Source of the DNA: Psychroflexus halocasei
Lineage (GTDB): Bacteria; Bacteroidota; Bacteroidia; Flavobacteriales; Flavobacteriaceae
Direction of reading: 5' to 3'
NCBI RefSeq assembly: GCF_900107595.1
Contig: NZ_FNQF01000009.1
Location: 56,598 to 120,597 of the forward strand
Length of the DNA: 64,000 bases
Shown in pieces: positions 24,717 to 33,912 of this stretch (position 1 is the first letter of the stretch; the number at the start of each line of letters is the position of its first letter). The position numbers and the translations under genes were made by a program. The notes under the pieces were generated by a model, which worked only from the letters and a program-made list of their open reading frames with translations, was not told the DNA's origin and did no database searches.

Positions 24717-24770
24717 CAATACCTCAAAATAAACTTGATTTAAGTATTTGATGAACTGATTATCAAAAAC

Positions 24771-24801
24771 TTGTCAAGACGTTAAATAAATTGTAGTTTT
24801 G
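24771..24801 (+). promoter_or_regulatory. Promoter of tig
   Basis: TTG (24771-24773), a 20-base spacer, then TAGTTTTG (24794-24801), an exact -7 box. The predicted leader is about 20 bases before the trigger factor ATG. Confidence 0.7.
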
Positions 24802-24827
24802 CAAACTCAAAAAACTATTGGATAGAA

Positions 24828-26150
24828 ATGGATATAAGTTTAGAAAATAAAGATGCATTAAATGCAGTTGTAAAAGTTGATATCGCTAAAGAAGATTATA
24901 GCGAAAAGGTTGATGGTGTTTTAAATAATTACAGAAAAACAGCTAACATTCCAGGTTTTCGTAAAGGAATGGTTCCTAAAGGAATGATTAAAAAACAATA
25001 TGGTCAAGCGGTTTTAGTTGATGAGGTGAATAGACTTTTACAAGATTCACTGAACAATTATATCGCTGAGCAAAAGTTAGATATTTTAGGAAATCCACTT
25101 CCAGTTCAACAAGACAATTTTGATTGGAATGCTGAAAACTATAGTTTTGAATTTGAGTTAGGTCTTGCGCCTGAATTCGAATTAAGCCTTGATAATAAAG
25201 AGCCAATTACGCATTACATCGTAACTGCTGATGAAGAAATGATTGACAACCAAGTCAAAATGATCCAGAAGCAATATGGAAAAATCGTTTCTCAAAACGA
25301 AGTTAAAGAAGGCTACACAATTGAAGGTGTTTTCCATAATGAAGAAGAAGGTATTGAGCACAACACAAGTTTCAATATTGATGAAGTTGACGGAAAAACA
25401 AATGCTAAACAGATTTTAGGTGCTAAAACTGGTGAGCAAGTGACTGTTAAGACTAACAAGCTTTTTAAAGACGATGAAACTTTAGCAAGTAAATTAGGTA
25501 TTGATGCTGAAAAAGCTGAAGACCTTAAAGTTGAATTGACCTTAACGATTAACGAAATCAACGAAAATATTCCTGCTGAACTGAACCAAGAGCTTTTTGA
25601 TAAGTATTTTGGTGAAGGTGAAATCACTTCAGAAAAAGAAATGCGTGAAAAGATCGCTAAAGATTCTGAGCAAACTTTCGCACAACAAGGCGATCAGCAA
25701 TTATTAAATGACATTACTGAGCACTTAATCGGTTCAGTTGATTTTGAATTACCATCAGAATTTTTGGTCAAATGGTTGCAAACGCAAGGTGAGCAAAAAA
25801 TGACTGAGGAAGAAGCGCGTGAAGAGTTTGAAAATTCTAAGAAAGGTTTAAAATACCAATTGATTGAAGGAAAGATTATCAAAGCAAACGATTTAGAGGT
25901 TTCTCAAGAAGACCTTAAATCAATGGCGATTGATAGAATTAAAGCGCAAATGGCGCAATTTGGTCAAGCAAATTTACCTGACGATCAGTTAGAAGATATC
26001 GCAATGCGTGTGTTGTCAAATCAAGATGAGGCAAGAAAAATGGCTGAACAAGCGATGAGTCAAAAGCTTCTTGATTTTTATAAAGAAAAAATGAACCTTA
26101 AAGAAGAAAAGGTTACTTATAAAGAGTTTATCGATAAGGTTTACAAATAA
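24828..26150 (+). CDS. tig: Trigger factor chaperone
   Basis: Ribosome-bound chaperone that meets nascent chains at the exit tunnel. The 440 residues begin with a ribosome-binding domain; the ribosome-contact loop reads PGFRKGMVPK (about 43-52), matching the GFRxGK signature. The central PPIase-like domain is divergent, and the helical C-terminal arms make up the remainder. The gene has its own promoter and terminator but sits directly before clpP and clpX, the classic tig-clpP-clpX order. Confidence 0.93.
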   Translation: MDISLENKDALNAVVKVDIAKEDYSEKVDGVLNNYRKTANIPGFRKGMVPKGMIKKQYGQAVLVDEVNRLLQDSLNNYIAEQKLDILGNPLPVQQDNFDWNAENYSFEFELGLAPEFELSLDNKEPITHYIVTADEEMIDNQVKMIQKQYGKIVSQNEVKEGYTIEGVFHNEEEGIEHNTSFNIDEVDGKTNAKQILGAKTGEQVTVKTNKLFKDDETLASKLGIDAEKAEDLKVELTLTINEINENIPAELNQELFDKYFGEGEITSEKEMREKIAKDSEQTFAQQGDQQLLNDITEHLIGSVDFELPSEFLVKWLQTQGEQKMTEEEAREEFENSKKGLKYQLIEGKIIKANDLEVSQEDLKSMAIDRIKAQMAQFGQANLPDDQLEDIAMRVLSNQDEARKMAEQAMSQKLLDFYKEKMNLKEEKVTYKEFIDKVYK

Positions 26151-26175
26151 ACATCTATTCATAGACGAAGAATTT

Positions 26176-26211
26176 AAATATGCTAAAAGATAACTTTTAG
26201 CATATTTTTTT
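26176..26211 (+). terminator. Terminator of tig
   Basis: A perfect 14-bp stem (AAATATGCTAAAAG and its complement) with an ATAA loop, followed by T residues, 25 bases after the stop. Confidence 0.8.
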
Positions 26212-26260
26212 CATAAACTAATCAAGTTCAGTTTATCTTCGTAGCACAAATTTGAAAATA

Positions 26261-26935
26261 ATGGATTTAAATAAAGAATTTCAAAAATTTGCGACTAAAG
26301 ATCAAGGGATCAATAGCAATTATTACGACAAGATTATCACGAGTATGTATCCTGTTGGGATGACGCCAAACATTATTGAAGAACGTCAAATGAATGCCGT
26401 GGCAATGGATGTTTTTTCTAGATTAATGATGGATAGAATCATTTTCTTAGGAACACCAATCAATGATCAAGTCGCGAATATTATACAAGCACAACTTCTG
26501 TTTTTAGAAAGTACCGATGCAGCAAAAGATATCCAAATTTATATCAATTCTCCAGGCGGAAGCGTTTATGCAGGTCTCGGGATTTATGATACAATGCAGT
26601 TTATCAAACCAGATGTTGCGACAATTAATACAGGTATTGCTGCCTCTATGGGAGCGATTTTGTTATGCGCAGGAGCAGAAGGTAAAAGAAGTGGTTTGCC
26701 GCATTCACGTGTGATGATTCACCAACCTATGGGTGGCGCTCAAGGTCAAGCTGATGATATTGAGATTACTGCTAAGCAAATCATTATGTTGAAAGAAGAA
26801 CTTTATAAAATTCTCTCTAAACATACAGGGAAATCTTATGATGAGGTTTATGAAGATGGTGACCGTGATTTTTGGATGAATTCTTCAGAAGCAAAAGATT
26901 ACGGAATGATTGATGAAATCTTGAAGAGAGATTAA
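26261..26935 (+). CDS. clpP: ATP-dependent Clp protease proteolytic subunit
   Basis: Serine protease that forms the double-heptamer chamber degrading proteins unfolded by ClpX. The 224-residue protein has Ser129 in AASMGAIL, His154 in MIHQPMGGA and an acidic partner in the EDGDRDFWM segment. I start at the ATG at 26261; an in-frame TTG three codons earlier is less likely. clpX follows by 9 bases, so the two are co-expressed. Confidence 0.96.
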   Translation: MDLNKEFQKFATKDQGINSNYYDKIITSMYPVGMTPNIIEERQMNAVAMDVFSRLMMDRIIFLGTPINDQVANIIQAQLLFLESTDAAKDIQIYINSPGGSVYAGLGIYDTMQFIKPDVATINTGIAASMGAILLCAGAEGKRSGLPHSRVMIHQPMGGAQGQADDIEITAKQIIMLKEELYKILSKHTGKSYDEVYEDGDRDFWMNSSEAKDYGMIDEILKRD

Positions 26936-26944
26936 AAATAAGTT

Positions 26945-28177
26945 ATGGCTAAAGAAGTATTAGAATGTTCATTTTGTGGACGTAAAAAAGCAGAAACCAA
27001 TTTATTGATTGCTGGTTTAGATGCACATATCTGTGATCGTTGTATTGAACAAGCGCACGGTATTGTGATAGAAGAAGCGAAACAAGATTCTAAATCTGAT
27101 TTGTCTTCTGAGCTCAAACTCAAAAAACCAAAAGCAATTAAATCATTTTTGGATGAATACGTCATTGGGCAAGATCAAACCAAAAAAGTAATGTCAGTTG
27201 CTGTTTACAACCATTACAAACGTATTCTGCAACCAAAAACCGATGATGATATTGAGATTCAAAAATCAAATATTGTTGTAGTTGGACAAACAGGAACAGG
27301 AAAAACATTGGTCGCAAAAACAATTGCAAAAATGTTAAACGTTCCTCTAGCTATTGTTGATGCTACAATATTAACAGAAGCTGGTTATGTAGGTGAAGAT
27401 GTTGAAACCATCTTAACAAAACTCCTTGCAGCTGCAGATTATAATGTTGAAAAAGCACAAAGAGGAATTGTTTTTATCGACGAAATTGATAAAATAGCAC
27501 GTAAAAGTGATAATCCTTCTATTACACGTGATGTCAGTGGTGAAGGTGTGCAACAAGCATTGTTAAAACTTTTAGAAGGCACAACGGTTAACGTACCGCC
27601 AAAAGGAGGCCGAAAGCATCCTGATCAAAAATTCATTGAAGTTGATACAGAAAATATTTTGTTTATTGCAGGTGGTGCTTTTGATGGAATAGAACGTACT
27701 ATTTCAAAACGTTTGAACATGCAAGCTGTTGGTTATGGCGCTTCAAAAAAAGGTGAAGATATTGATAAAGAAAATTACCTGAAATACATCACACCAAGAG
27801 ATTTAAAAGAATACGGACTCATACCTGAAATCATTGGACGTTTGCCTGTGTTGTCTCACATGAATCCTTTAGATAAAGACACCTTAAAACTGATTTTGAC
27901 AGAACCTAAAAATGCAATTATCAAACAATATCAAAAATTGTTTGAAATGGATGATGTTGATTTTAGCATTACTGATGGTGCGCTCGACTATATTGTCGAA
28001 AAAGCATTGGAGTATAAATTAGGCGCAAGAGGCTTGCGTGCATTATGCGAGACAATTCTCACAGATGCAATGTTTGATTTGCCTGAAAGCGATGTGAAAG
28101 AATTTAAAGTCACAAAAACCTATGCAGAAAAAGCATTAAACAAATCAAACCTTAAATTGCTGAAACAAGCGAGTTGA
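26945..28177 (+). CDS. clpX: ClpX ATPase/unfoldase
   Basis: AAA+ unfoldase that feeds substrates into ClpP. The N-terminal zinc domain uses Cys8, Cys11, Cys30 and Cys33. The ATPase core has Walker A GQTGTGKT (about 114-121), the ClpP/pore region (GYVGEDVE), Walker [11 protein letters not shown] and sensor/arginine motifs ([20 protein letters not shown]). The C-terminal domain includes LGARGLR. Length 410 is normal. It ends the clpP-clpX pair and is followed by a strong terminator. Confidence 0.97.
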   Translation: MAKEVLECSFCGRKKAETNLLIAGLDAHICDRCIEQAHGIVIEEAKQDSKSDLSSELKLKKPKAIKSFLDEYVIGQDQTKKVMSVAVYNHYKRILQPKTDDDIEIQKSNIVVVGQTGTGKTLVAKTIAKMLNVPLAIVDATILTEAGYVGEDVETILTKLLAAADYNVEKAQRGIVFIDEIDKIARKSDNPSITRDVSGEGVQQALLKLLEGTTVNVPPKGGRKHPDQKFIEVDTENILFIAGGAFDGIERTISKRLNMQAVGYGASKKGEDIDKENYLKYITPRDLKEYGLIPEIIGRLPVLSHMNPLDKDTLKLILTEPKNAIIKQYQKLFEMDDVDFSITDGALDYIVEKALEYKLGARGLRALCETILTDAMFDLPESDVKEFKVTKTYAEKALNKSNLKLLKQAS

Positions 28178-28200
28178 TAGTTATAACATATTCTTTATAG

Positions 28201-28236
28201 AAAAGACTTATCTCAATTTAAGATAAGTCTTTTTTA
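28201..28236 (+). terminator. Terminator of clpX
   Basis: A 13-bp perfect stem (AAAAGACTTATCT and its complement), 7-base loop and T-run, 23 bases after the stop. Confidence 0.82.
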
Positions 28237-28305
28237 TTTATAAGTAATCTGTTATTTTTCAAATAATATCATAAATACTTAATAATGAGTTAATGTATAA
28301 ATTAT

Positions 28306-28313
28306 TAAATTTG
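28306..28313 (+). promoter_or_regulatory. Promoter -7 box of the large T9SS protein gene
   Basis: TAAATTTG, an exact TAnnTTTG box 23 bases before the ATG. No -33 TTG at the expected distance. Confidence 0.45.
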
Positions 28314-28336
28314 TACCGAATCAAAACAATTATATT

Positions 28337-31300
28337 ATGAAAACAAATTTACTAGGCTATAAGTATGTTTATAGCTTTATGTTATGTGTAACCATGCTGT
28401 TTAGCTATTCGATTAGTTGGGGGCAAGGTTTAGAAGATTTTTCAAACTCTAATCAAGGATCCAGTTATTCTGATAATAGTTTCTTAGGGAATAACGGTAT
28501 AACTTGGAGTTATGTAGAGTCTCGCGATGGTAATGGTGATGAGAATAATTCAGGAATCAATTTGCCAGCACTCATGTTAAGAAGAAGTTCAGATAATAGT
28601 GCTGTGACTTCTAGTAGTATCTCAGGTGGTATCGGTAATTTTTCCGTAAAACTATATAAAGGTTTTACTGGAGGAGGGAATAGACAAGTTGAACTTTTTG
28701 TTAATGGAGTCTCTCAAGGTACTTCAACACCTTTTGATGATTTCAATGAGCATGTATTTACTGTGAATAATATTAATATTTCTGGTGATATTACAATTGA
28801 GATTAGAAATATTACGAGTAAGCAGATTATTGTGGATGATATTTCGTGGACAGCTGCAGCTCCTACTGTAGGACCACAAATCACTAACATCACTACAACA
28901 CCTGCAGGAGGAATTACCTCTTCGGATGCTGTAACTGTAAATGCAGATGTTATCGATGCTGCAGGAATTGCAAATGTAGCTTTAAAATGGGGAACTACTT
29001 CTGGAAGCTTAAGCAATAGCCTTGCAATGACAAATACTACAGCAGATGTTTACGAAGCGATTATTCCTGCACAGGCAGACGGGACTACGGTATATTATGC
29101 ACTAGAAGCAGAAAACACTACCGGAGATACCAATACATCTACCGAGATGTCTTATACGGTAGAAGACCCAGTTGTAGTTAATTTACCTTATACAGTAGAT
29201 GCAACAACTGTAAATCTGTTTACTGACGGATGGACAACACAAGACTTAGCAGGCGGAAATACATGGCAATACAATACCGGTAGTGGTGTTAGCATGAATG
29301 CTTATAGTGATAATTGTGATGCTGAAGATTGGTTAATTACACCAGCATTTGATCTTTCTACAACAGCTAATGAATTACTTTCTTTTGAATTATACGAGAA
29401 TTATTCAGATACCTCTATAGATGTATTATACTCTACAAATTATGATGGAGTTTCAGATCCTAATACAGCTACTTGGACTAACATTACAACAATACAATCT
29501 GGAAATTCTGGAGTTATAACCGATAATATTAGCTTACAAGGACTATCTGCAAATAAAGTATATGTAGCTTTTTTATATGAAGGGACAGGAGGGTCTTGTT
29601 CAAGTTGGGAGTTAACCAACTTCTCTTTGGAAGAAGAAATAAACGTTATAGCTACTACATTAGGTTTTACAATAGAACCTATAACTACAATTGTAGATGA
29701 CGTGATGTCGCCTGCAGTAAGCGTTGCATTTACAGATGCTAGCGGAAATATAGATGTAAGTAAGAATGGTATTGTAAGCTTAGCTACTAACGGAACTTTT
29801 GCAACAACAGCAACCACTAGTGTTACTGCTGTAAACGGTGTTGCTGTATTTGATAATTTAGTGTTTTCTGCAATTCAGTCAGGAATTACATTAACAGCAA
29901 CTACAACAGAAACAGGAATAACAGGAGACACTTCAGCAACTTTTGATATTGTTGAAGCGCCAACTGTTCCGTCATTAATTTTTACAGAAATTGCAGACCC
30001 GAGTGATATTTTTGAAGCTCGTTTTATAGAAGTGTATAATAATGGTTCAGCGCCTATAGATTTTAATACAACAGTAGTTTATTTAGCACGCTATGCCAAT
30101 GGGGGGATTTCACCGCAAAAGGTTCAACTTACAGGGGTTTTAGCAGCAGGAAGCTATTATACGGTAGCTTATGATGAGATGGAATTTAACACGGCGTATG
30201 GTTTTGATGCAGATTTAAGTAGTGGTATTATTAATGGAAACGGGAATGATGTTTATGCTTTATATTTTGATGGAGATGATACTACAGGAGTTTTATTTGA
30301 TATTTATGGAGAGATAGGAGTTGATGGTTCAGGAGAAGTATGGGAGTATGAAGATTCTCGAGCAGTTAGAAATGATATTAATACTTTACCTAATACGGTA
30401 TGGACTGCTTCTGAGTGGACTATATCTCCAGCTGCTACTACAGATATGACACCAGGAGAAGGAGAAGCTCTACCAGCCGATTACACCTATACTTCAGGTT
30501 CATGGTCTCCAGAAGATCCTAATGGAATGGCTTCACCTACAGATAACATAGAAGTTTTAGACGGTACTGCAACTTTTAATAATGCCATAGGAATAAATAA
30601 CCTAAGTATAGCTACAGGTGCTACTTTGGAAGTAAAAGATGTTTTAACCGTAAATGGAAACATTACCAACGACGGGAACATTATTTTTAAAAGCACCGAG
30701 ACAAAAACGGCTCAATTAGATGAATTTAATGGGACAATTTCTGGTAATGGAGATGTCGTTGTTGAGCGTTTTATTCCAGAAAAAAGAGCATTCCGCTTAC
30801 TTTCATCACCTGTTAATGGACAAACTTTTGCTGATGCATGGCAACAAAACACGCATATTACAGGAGAAGGAGGTGCTACTAATGGTTTTGACCCTACACC
30901 AACGAATAATCCGTCATTATTTATATTTAATAATTCGTCGTCAACACAAGCTGAAGGAGCAGCTTGGGAAGCAGTAACAAGTACATCTGATGCTATTTCA
31001 GCAGGCCAAGGCTACAGATTAATGGTGAGAGGTGATCGTACAATTGATTTAACAGATCAAAATGCGACGCCAACACCAACAACTTTAGTTTCTGAAGGTG
31101 TTCTTACGACAGGTAATTTTACACCAACTCTAGCTCAAGCAGCTGATTTTTATAGCTTTGTTGGAAACCCTTATCAAGCTGTAGTTGATTTTTCAGCATT
31201 GACTTTCGCTGGAGATATTGATGATTCAAGAATGTATGTTTGGGACCCAACTTTAGCAGGTGCAAACGGTCGTGGAGCTTATGTAACAGTTGATGTTAAT

Positions 31301-32155
31301 ACAAACTCACCAAGCCCAAGTTCTTCACAGGCCAATAAATTTATTATGCCAGGTCAGGCGTTCTTTGTTCAAAACAAAAGTACGGTCAACCAAGCGCCAA
31401 GCATAACTTTTACAGAAAGTGCTAAAACGACTTCTGAAGTTCAAACTGAAATTTTCTCTAATGTTGATGAGTTTTATGTCAATATGCGTTTATACAAGCA
31501 ATCAGCTTTACAAAACGGAGAGACAGAAAGTGATGCTATCGGTTTAAGATTTGCTGATTATTACACGACACCTTCAAGCAATGAAGATGCAAGTAAGTTA
31601 GGTAATCCTGGCGAAAACTTTGCGGTTTTAAATGATAAATATACTTCTATTGATAACAGGGCTTTCCCTGATGAAAACGAGGAGATTCAATTATTTGTTT
31701 CTGGTTATGATGAAGAAAATTATGTCATCCAGTTTACCATGGATCATAAGCCTGAAGATTTAGAAGTTATTCTTAATGATACTTACACAGATGAATCTTT
31801 AGAACTTTCAGATGCTGTTAATTATGTTTTCAATATTGATTCTAATATTTCTGAATCAATTGCTTCTGATCGTTTCTATATCAGTTTTGAAAATGTAACC
31901 ATGGGAACAACTCAACCAGACTTAGCAAATGCGATACGTCTATATCCTAACCCAACTGAAGATTTATTGACAATTGATGTTAATGATTTTGATGTGGAGC
32001 AATTGAAACTATATTCAATTCAAGGTCAAGAGCTAGACTCAATGACAATGCCTGAGAATAATACGTTGAATGTTTCACACTTGAATACAGGCGTTTATAT
32101 TATTAAAATAATTACTAATCAAGGAACGTCAGTTCAGAAATTTATTAAAAAATAA
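28337..32155 (+). CDS. Large multidomain T9SS-exported surface protein
   Basis: A 1272-residue exported protein. A signal peptide (to about 30) precedes several beta modules. The first is of a type found beside secreted nucleases (about 31-173), then an Ig-like module (about 175-280) and a choice-of-anchor-J-like domain (about 283-435, NCDAEDWLITPAFDLS). A further Ig-like segment follows (about 437-545), then a lamin-tail-like domain (about 547-700, FTEIADPSDIFEARFIEVYNN) and a long outer-membrane-type region. It ends with a T9SS sorting domain (IRLYPNPTEDLLTIDV to VQKFIKK). No catalytic residues are evident; adhesion or carbohydrate binding is plausible. A 63-residue exported peptide gene begins 4 bases after the stop. 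Confidence 0.8.
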   Translation: MKTNLLGYKYVYSFMLCVTMLFSYSISWGQGLEDFSNSNQGSSYSDNSFLGNNGITWSYVESRDGNGDENNSGINLPALMLRRSSDNSAVTSSSISGGIGNFSVKLYKGFTGGGNRQVELFVNGVSQGTSTPFDDFNEHVFTVNNINISGDITIEIRNITSKQIIVDDISWTAAAPTVGPQITNITTTPAGGITSSDAVTVNADVIDAAGIANVALKWGTTSGSLSNSLAMTNTTADVYEAIIPAQADGTTVYYALEAENTTGDTNTSTEMSYTVEDPVVVNLPYTVDATTVNLFTDGWTTQDLAGGNTWQYNTGSGVSMNAYSDNCDAEDWLITPAFDLSTTANELLSFELYENYSDTSIDVLYSTNYDGVSDPNTATWTNITTIQSGNSGVITDNISLQGLSANKVYVAFLYEGTGGSCSSWELTNFSLEEEINVIATTLGFTIEPITTIVDDVMSPAVSVAFTDASGNIDVSKNGIVSLATNGTFATTATTSVTAVNGVAVFDNLVFSAIQSGITLTATTTETGITGDTSATFDIVEAPTVPSLIFTEIADPSDIFEARFIEVYNNGSAPIDFNTTVVYLARYANGGISPQKVQLTGVLAAGSYYTVAYDEMEFNTAYGFDADLSSGIINGNGNDVYALYFDGDDTTGVLFDIYGEIGVDGSGEVWEYEDSRAVRNDINTLPNTVWTASEWTISPAATTDMTPGEGEALPADYTYTSGSWSPEDPNGMASPTDNIEVLDGTATFNNAIGINNLSIATGATLEVKDVLTVNGNITNDGNIIFKSTETKTAQLDEFNGTISGNGDVVVERFIPEKRAFRLLSSPVNGQTFADAWQQNTHITGEGGATNGFDPTPTNNPSLFIFNNSSSTQAEGAAWEAVTSTSDAISAGQGYRLMVRGDRTIDLTDQNATPTPTTLVSEGVLTTGNFTPTLAQAADFYSFVGNPYQAVVDFSALTFAGDIDDSRMYVWDPTLAGANGRGAYVTVDVNTNSPSPSSSQANKFIMPGQAFFVQNKSTVNQAPSITFTESAKTTSEVQTEIFSNVDEFYVNMRLYKQSALQNGETESDAIGLRFADYYTTPSSNEDASKLGNPGENFAVLNDKYTSIDNRAFPDENEEIQLFVSGYDEENYVIQFTMDHKPEDLEVILNDTYTDESLELSDAVNYVFNIDSNISESIASDRFYISFENVTMGTTQPDLANAIRLYPNPTEDLLTIDVNDFDVEQLKLYSIQGQELDSMTMPENNTLNVSHLNTGVYIIKIITNQGTSVQKFIKK

Positions 32156-32159
32156 AGCT

Positions 32160-32351
32160 ATGAAATCATTGTATAAATATTTAATCATTATGTTTTTGGC
32201 TGTCAGTTTTACAGCTGAAGCGCAATCATTGGAAGATGCGCTAGGTTTTAATGATAATGTGCAAGATATACCAGCAGCTCCTATTAATGGGTTGATTGGG
32301 ATTGCATTAGCAGCTGGAGCCTACCTAGGGTTCAAGAAGCTTAAAAAATAA
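32160..32351 (+). CDS. Small exported peptide with PID-CTERM-like tail
   Basis: A 63-residue protein with two hydrophobic ends. The N-terminal signal peptide ends AEAQ near residue 22. The C-terminus has PIN, a glycine and alanine-rich helix (GLIGIALAAGAYLGF) and a basic end (KKLKK). That pattern of short motif, membrane helix and positive tail resembles sorting signals such as PID-CTERM described in Bacteroidetes, here with PIN in place of PID. It begins 4 bases after the T9SS protein, so the pair is surely co-transcribed. Function unknown. Confidence 0.7.
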   Translation: MKSLYKYLIIMFLAVSFTAEAQSLEDALGFNDNVQDIPAAPINGLIGIALAAGAYLGFKKLKK

Positions 32352-32369
32352 TATTGTTTAACTCAAATG

Positions 32370-32400
32370 ATAAAGCCGCTACAATTCGTAACGGCTTTAT
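32370..32400. terminator. Bidirectional terminator between the small peptide and ruvC
   Basis: A 9-bp stem (ATAAAGCCG and its complement) with three further inner pairs, followed by TTTTT on the plus strand and by TCATTT on the minus strand. It overlaps the ruvC stop and can serve both converging genes. Confidence 0.7.
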
Positions 32401-32948
32401 TTTTTGACACGTTTTTTATTTTGAGAAATAAAGGCTTCCCAACCTGTGTAAGATTTTGAGCCTATTGTTTTTGAGCTGTTATAGAAATGACAAACAGCAG
32501 CTGCAAGTCCATCTGTAGCATCTAAGTTTTTTGGAAGGCTTTTTAATTTTAATGTACTTTGTAACATTCTCGCAACTTGTTCTTTGCTGGCATTTCCGTT
32601 TCCTGTAATTGCCATTTTTATTTTTTTTGGAGAATACTCTGTAATTGTCACTTCTCTTGACAAACCTGCTGCCATAGCAACACCTTGAGCTCGCCCCAAC
32701 TTTAGCATTGATTGAACGTTTTTCCCAAAAAAAGGTGCCTCAATAGCAATTTCATCAGGATGGTGACTGTCTATCAGTTCAATTGTTCGCTCAAAAATTA
32801 ATTTTAATTTAGTGTAATGATCTTTATATTTCTTAAGATCTAATTCATTCATTTGTATAAATGACATTTTTTTGCCATCAATTTTAATAACGCCAAACCC
32901 CATAATGGTTGTTCCTGGGTCAATTCCTAAAATAATTTTTTCAGCCAT
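32397..32948 (-). CDS. ruvC: Holliday junction resolvase RuvC
   Basis: Endonuclease that cuts Holliday junctions during recombination repair. The 183-residue protein has the first catalytic aspartate in ILGIDPGTT (Asp10), the glutamate in IAIEAPFFG and the late acidic pair in DATDGLAAAVCH. The normal length and motifs indicate an active enzyme. RuvA and RuvB are not in the window. Its start faces the next gene with only 34 bases between. Confidence 0.95.
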   Translation of the reverse strand: MAEKIILGIDPGTTIMGFGVIKIDGKKMSFIQMNELDLKKYKDHYTKLKLIFERTIELIDSHHPDEIAIEAPFFGKNVQSMLKLGRAQGVAMAAGLSREVTITEYSPKKIKMAITGNGNASKEQVARMLQSTLKLKSLPKNLDATDGLAAAVCHFYNSSKTIGSKSYTGWEAFISQNKKRVKK

Positions 32949-32966
32949 TACAGTATTTTAATTTAT

Positions 32967-32974
32967 TACTTTTG
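32967..32974 (+). promoter_or_regulatory. Promoter -7 box of the flippase-like gene
   Basis: TACTTTTG, an exact TAnnTTTG box ending 8 bases before the ATG at 32983, which implies a transcript with almost no leader. Any -33 element would lie inside ruvC. Confidence 0.45.
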
Positions 32975-32982
32975 TCAATCTC

Positions 32983-33912
32983 ATGACAAACAAAACTAAA
33001 CAAATATTTATCAAAGGACTTCAGCTCATTGTAGCTATTATTTGTTTGCTTTATATTTCTTATGAGATTTCAGAGGAAAAACAATATGTCAATACTCTTG
33101 TTGCTTACCAAGAAAATATCAACTTAATTGATAAGCTTTTACCTCTTAGCGCTGTACTCTTTATTTCTGTGTTAAATTGGTCTATAGAGTTTCTAAAATG
33201 GAAAATTTCAGTTTCTCATTTTCGCAAAATTAATTTTTCAAAAGCAGCTTATCATTCATTTGCATCTCATAGTATCGCCATTTTTACGCCGCAACGTATT
33301 GGGGAGTATGCTGCCAAATTCATTTTTTTTCATAAAAGAAATAGGAAAAAAGTTTTATTGGCAAATTTTAGAACTTCGTACTCGCAATTGATGAGTACCT
33401 TAGTTTTTGGTCTAATTGCTTTGTTTTATTTTGTAAAATATTATGGTTTAGAATTAAATAATACAATTATGTATTCAGTATTGATATTAGTGATTTTATC
33501 TGCGACAATCTTATTTTTCACAAAGGAAAATTTTCAAAATAAAATAAAATCTCTACTGATCAAAAGGCCAAAACAATTGATGCTATTAATTACGCTATCT
33601 TTAATCAAGCATTTAGTTTTTAGCCATCAATATTTCTTTTTATTGAATTTTATAATTGAAGTTGATTATCTTGAAACGATGATGGCGATTAATTTGATGT
33701 ATTTATTTGCTTCATTTTTACCGAGTTTTTTTATTGTTGATTTCGCTATTAAAGGAAGTGTCGCCATTTTTATATTTAATTATTTAGGTGTTTCTGCTAC
33801 TGCGGTTGGGCTTGTTAGTTTTGTTATGTGGTTTCTTAACTTTGCTTTGCCAGCAATCATAGGAACTGTTTTGTTAAGTCAACATACACTTAAAAAAACA
33901 GCTTTAAGTTGA
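32983..33912 (+). CDS. Flippase-like membrane protein (LPG synthase TM family)
   Basis: A 309-residue integral membrane protein with about eight hydrophobic helices. The segment TPQRIGEYAAKF fits the conserved PxRxGE motif of the lysylphosphatidylglycerol-synthase transmembrane (UPF0104) family, whose members may flip or transfer lipid-linked groups. The cytosolic catalytic domain of the true MprF enzyme is absent. Its stop overlaps the start of a GT2 glycosyltransferase (TTGA), and together they suggest synthesis or handling of a glycolipid. Confidence 0.78.
   Translation: MTNKTKQIFIKGLQLIVAIICLLYISYEISEEKQYVNTLVAYQENINLIDKLLPLSAVLFISVLNWSIEFLKWKISVSHFRKINFSKAAYHSFASHSIAIFTPQRIGEYAAKFIFFHKRNRKKVLLANFRTSYSQLMSTLVFGLIALFYFVKYYGLELNNTIMYSVLILVILSATILFFTKENFQNKIKSLLIKRPKQLMLLITLSLIKHLVFSHQYFFLLNFIIEVDYLETMMAINLMYLFASFLPSFFIVDFAIKGSVAIFIFNYLGVSATAVGLVSFVMWFLNFALPAIIGTVLLSQHTLKKTALS

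Noticed and set aside
24692..24740. CTTGATT repeats as a possible CRISPR-like or operator array
   Set aside because: Only one inverted pair and one extra half occur, with irregular spacing. I list the inverted repeat alone.
29440..29817. A 125-residue minus-strand frame inside the large T9SS protein gene
   Set aside because: It is opposite a well-supported coding region, is low in complexity and has no promoter or start context.
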